DNA of 64,000 nt from Microcaldota archaeon (GTDB lineage: Archaea > Micrarchaeota > Micrarchaeia > Micrarchaeales > CABMGC01): positions 1 through 64,000 of the forward strand of contig JAGWHN010000003.1 of assembly GCA_028866785.1 (NCBI GenBank). Reading direction: 5' to 3'. A program made the translations under genes and the position numbers. Positions 62,927 through 64,000 of this stretch are shown one piece after another (the stretch's first letter is position 1; each line of letters begins with the position of its first letter). Below the pieces are notes generated by a model, which had not been told where the DNA came from, searched no databases, and saw only the letters and a list, made by a program, of their open reading frames with translations.

Positions 62927-63991
62927 CTACTCTCCTCTGTATTTGTAATGCCCCTTGAATATGCTTGAGCTCTTCTGGACCGTCCCTGCAAGCCAGAGGC
63001 TCTCCGTTGTCACCTTTGGCATGGTCCCGAATTCCTTTGTGGTGACCTTCTCGTTGATTATGCTTGCCACGATCTCCCTGACCATAACATCGTCTATCTT
63101 CCCTATTATTCCCGCAATGAACCCGTTAATCACCATCTTTTTTGCCTCTATCTCGCTTGCCCCCCTTGACATGAGGTAAAATATGGACTCCTCGTCTATC
63201 GGCGCAGTGGCGGATGAGTGCGTTGCCTTTACATCGCTGTTTCCGATGCTCATGCTCGGTATCGAATCCAGATGGGCGGTCTTGTCAAGCACTATTCCCC
63301 TTTCGTTCACGTATGATCTTGAGCCTGCAGCGTCCTTTAGTATCGAGGCATACCCCTTGAGCAGGCAGACCGATTTATCCATCAAAACTGCCTTTGACTC
63401 TAAAACCGCATTTGAATTTTTGGCAGTGTTGATTACGTTTGTCGAAATATCCATCTTCTGCTCCCCTGCGCTCACGATCAGCTCGTTAACCTCCGCATCT
63501 GCCTCCAGCCCGCATGAATCTACCTTGTTTCTCGCCCTTGTGAACGTTCCTCCGCAGTAGACAAAGTTGACCTTCACATTGCTCCTCTCCCCCCCCCTGA
63601 TCTTTGCCCATCCAAGCGCAAGGGTATTCTTGTCCTCGTTGTGCACGATGTTTATTTCCGCAGCTGCATACTTCTCCGCTGTTATCTCGTGCAGGGCCCC
63701 GAGAAGCGACTGGTCCGTAGTGCTTGAGGTGTAGCACTCAAACAAGTTGAGCTTCGCCCCCTCGCCTATTTTCACCAGGACCTGGACCGGAAGCGGCGAG
63801 GTTGTGTTGACAAAGAGAAGATTTAACTTTGCCGTCGTTCCCTTCGGCACGTCAATTATCACTGTCCTGCTTGAGTATGCCTGAAGGAATGCGGCAATCT
63901 TGTCCTCAGAGCTCTTTGTCATCAGCCCGTTAATAATATCGGAATCAAGCCCCTGGGATTTGATTACCTTGATGTTCTTTGAGTCGACCAT
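62927..63991 (-). CDS. sufD: SufB/SufD-family scaffold protein (SufD-like), possibly 5'-partial
   Basis: This 354-residue SufB/SufD-family protein forms the scaffold together with SufC. Its beta-helix core runs from about residue 45 to 250, and the C-terminal helical part includes FYLMSRGASEIEAKKMVINGF, the SufB/D signature. It is shorter than SufB and lacks SufB's Cys-rich core, so I call it SufD-like. The ATG at 63991 is 9 bases from the window edge and the frame stays open beyond, so the true start may lie outside. sufB would be expected upstream. Confidence 0.85.
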   Translation of the reverse strand: MVDSKNIKVIKSQGLDSDIINGLMTKSSEDKIAAFLQAYSSRTVIIDVPKGTTAKLNLLFVNTTSPLPVQVLVKIGEGAKLNLFECYTSSTTDQSLLGALHEITAEKYAAAEINIVHNEDKNTLALGWAKIRGGERSNVKVNFVYCGGTFTRARNKVDSCGLEADAEVNELIVSAGEQKMDISTNVINTAKNSNAVLESKAVLMDKSVCLLKGYASILKDAAGSRSYVNERGIVLDKTAHLDSIPSMSIGNSDVKATHSSATAPIDEESIFYLMSRGASEIEAKKMVINGFIAGIIGKIDDVMVREIVASIINEKVTTKEFGTMPKVTTESLWLAGTVQKSSSIFKGHYKYRGE

Positions 63992-64000
63992 CTCTCCGTT

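Overview
The window is chromosomal DNA from an archaeon. Archaea-specific or archaeal-type genes occur throughout: Rpo7 and Spt4, aIF5A, aIF5B, ribosomal proteins eS24 and eS27, GatD and GatE, prefoldin alpha, FtsY, Hel308, the Nre repair protein, an ATP-dependent DNA ligase, and paired FtsZ1/FtsZ2 with a SepF-like protein. Gaps are short, many genes overlap, and several surface proteins carry the N-terminal pilin-like motif (A-[MT]-EYL-x-TYGWAIL) familiar from DPANN genomes. I therefore favour a DPANN lineage such as Micrarchaeota or Diapherotrites, but the sequence alone does not settle this. Ribosome binding sites look like GGTGA/GTGAT, often 3-6 nt before the start. TTG and GTG starts are common. 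A+T-rich TATA-like boxes about 25 nt upstream of some ATGs suggest leaderless mRNAs.

Layout. 0-5 kb: SufU scaffold, PAP2 phosphatase, PIN protein, rpo7-spt4 and a large GT-C-like membrane protein. 5-9 kb: FKBP isomerase and a GluRS operon. 9-15.3 kb: a uvrB-uvrA-uvrC operon of bacterial type, with UvrC lacking its C-terminal helix-hairpin-helix region. 15.4-17 kb: a four-gene ArsR/SRPBCC/DUF4287/DUF1801 cassette, probably acquired from bacteria. 17-21 kb: small membrane proteins, tRNA-Pro(CGG), an M24 peptidase without a canonical start codon, a Nudix protein and Nre. 21-25.6 kb: tandem pilin-like glycine-rich surface proteins and a second GT-C-like membrane protein. 25.6-30 kb: ftsY, prefoldin, and a VirB4/HerA-type ATPase overlapping a small membrane protein. 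30-37 kb: gatD, a CAP-domain surface protein, a ccdA-like remnant, a HAM1-Nudix-HAM1 cluster and gatE. 37-44 kb: YgjP-type metalloprotease, aIF5B, Ndk, a MIP18-family Fe-S factor and a 982-residue beta-helix surface protein. 44-52 kb: tRNA-Thr(CGT), permease, SDR, HemK-like methylase, DNA ligase and a third pilin-like protein with a cysteine-rich tip. 52-60 kb: ftsZ1, ftsZ2, HD hydrolase, aIF5A, eS24, eS27, CPBP protease, TrmJ, sepF and hel308. 60-64 kb: DUF488 and a suf operon (sufD-sufC-sufS-unknown) that runs to the window edge.

How the genes fit together. GluRS with GatDE makes Gln-tRNA by the indirect route. SufD, SufC, SufS, SufU and the MIP18 protein form an Fe-S assembly set. UvrABC, Hel308, Nre, DNA ligase and the two HAM1 plus Nudix proteins form a repair and nucleotide-pool-cleaning set. 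FtsZ1, FtsZ2 and SepF form the division apparatus. The pilin-like, beta-helix and CAP proteins, all rich in N-glycosylation sequons, together with two GT-C-like proteins, point to an elaborate glycosylated cell surface.

No gap between genes exceeds about 300 bases. The first 40 bases show nothing I can identify. I found no CRISPR array, insertion sequence or rRNA gene. I do not see one clear-cut new multi-gene system. The best leads are the ATPase-membrane pair at 27.4-29.9 kb, the pilin-anchored adhesins, the HAM1-Nudix-HAM1 cluster, and two genes that lack a canonical start codon.
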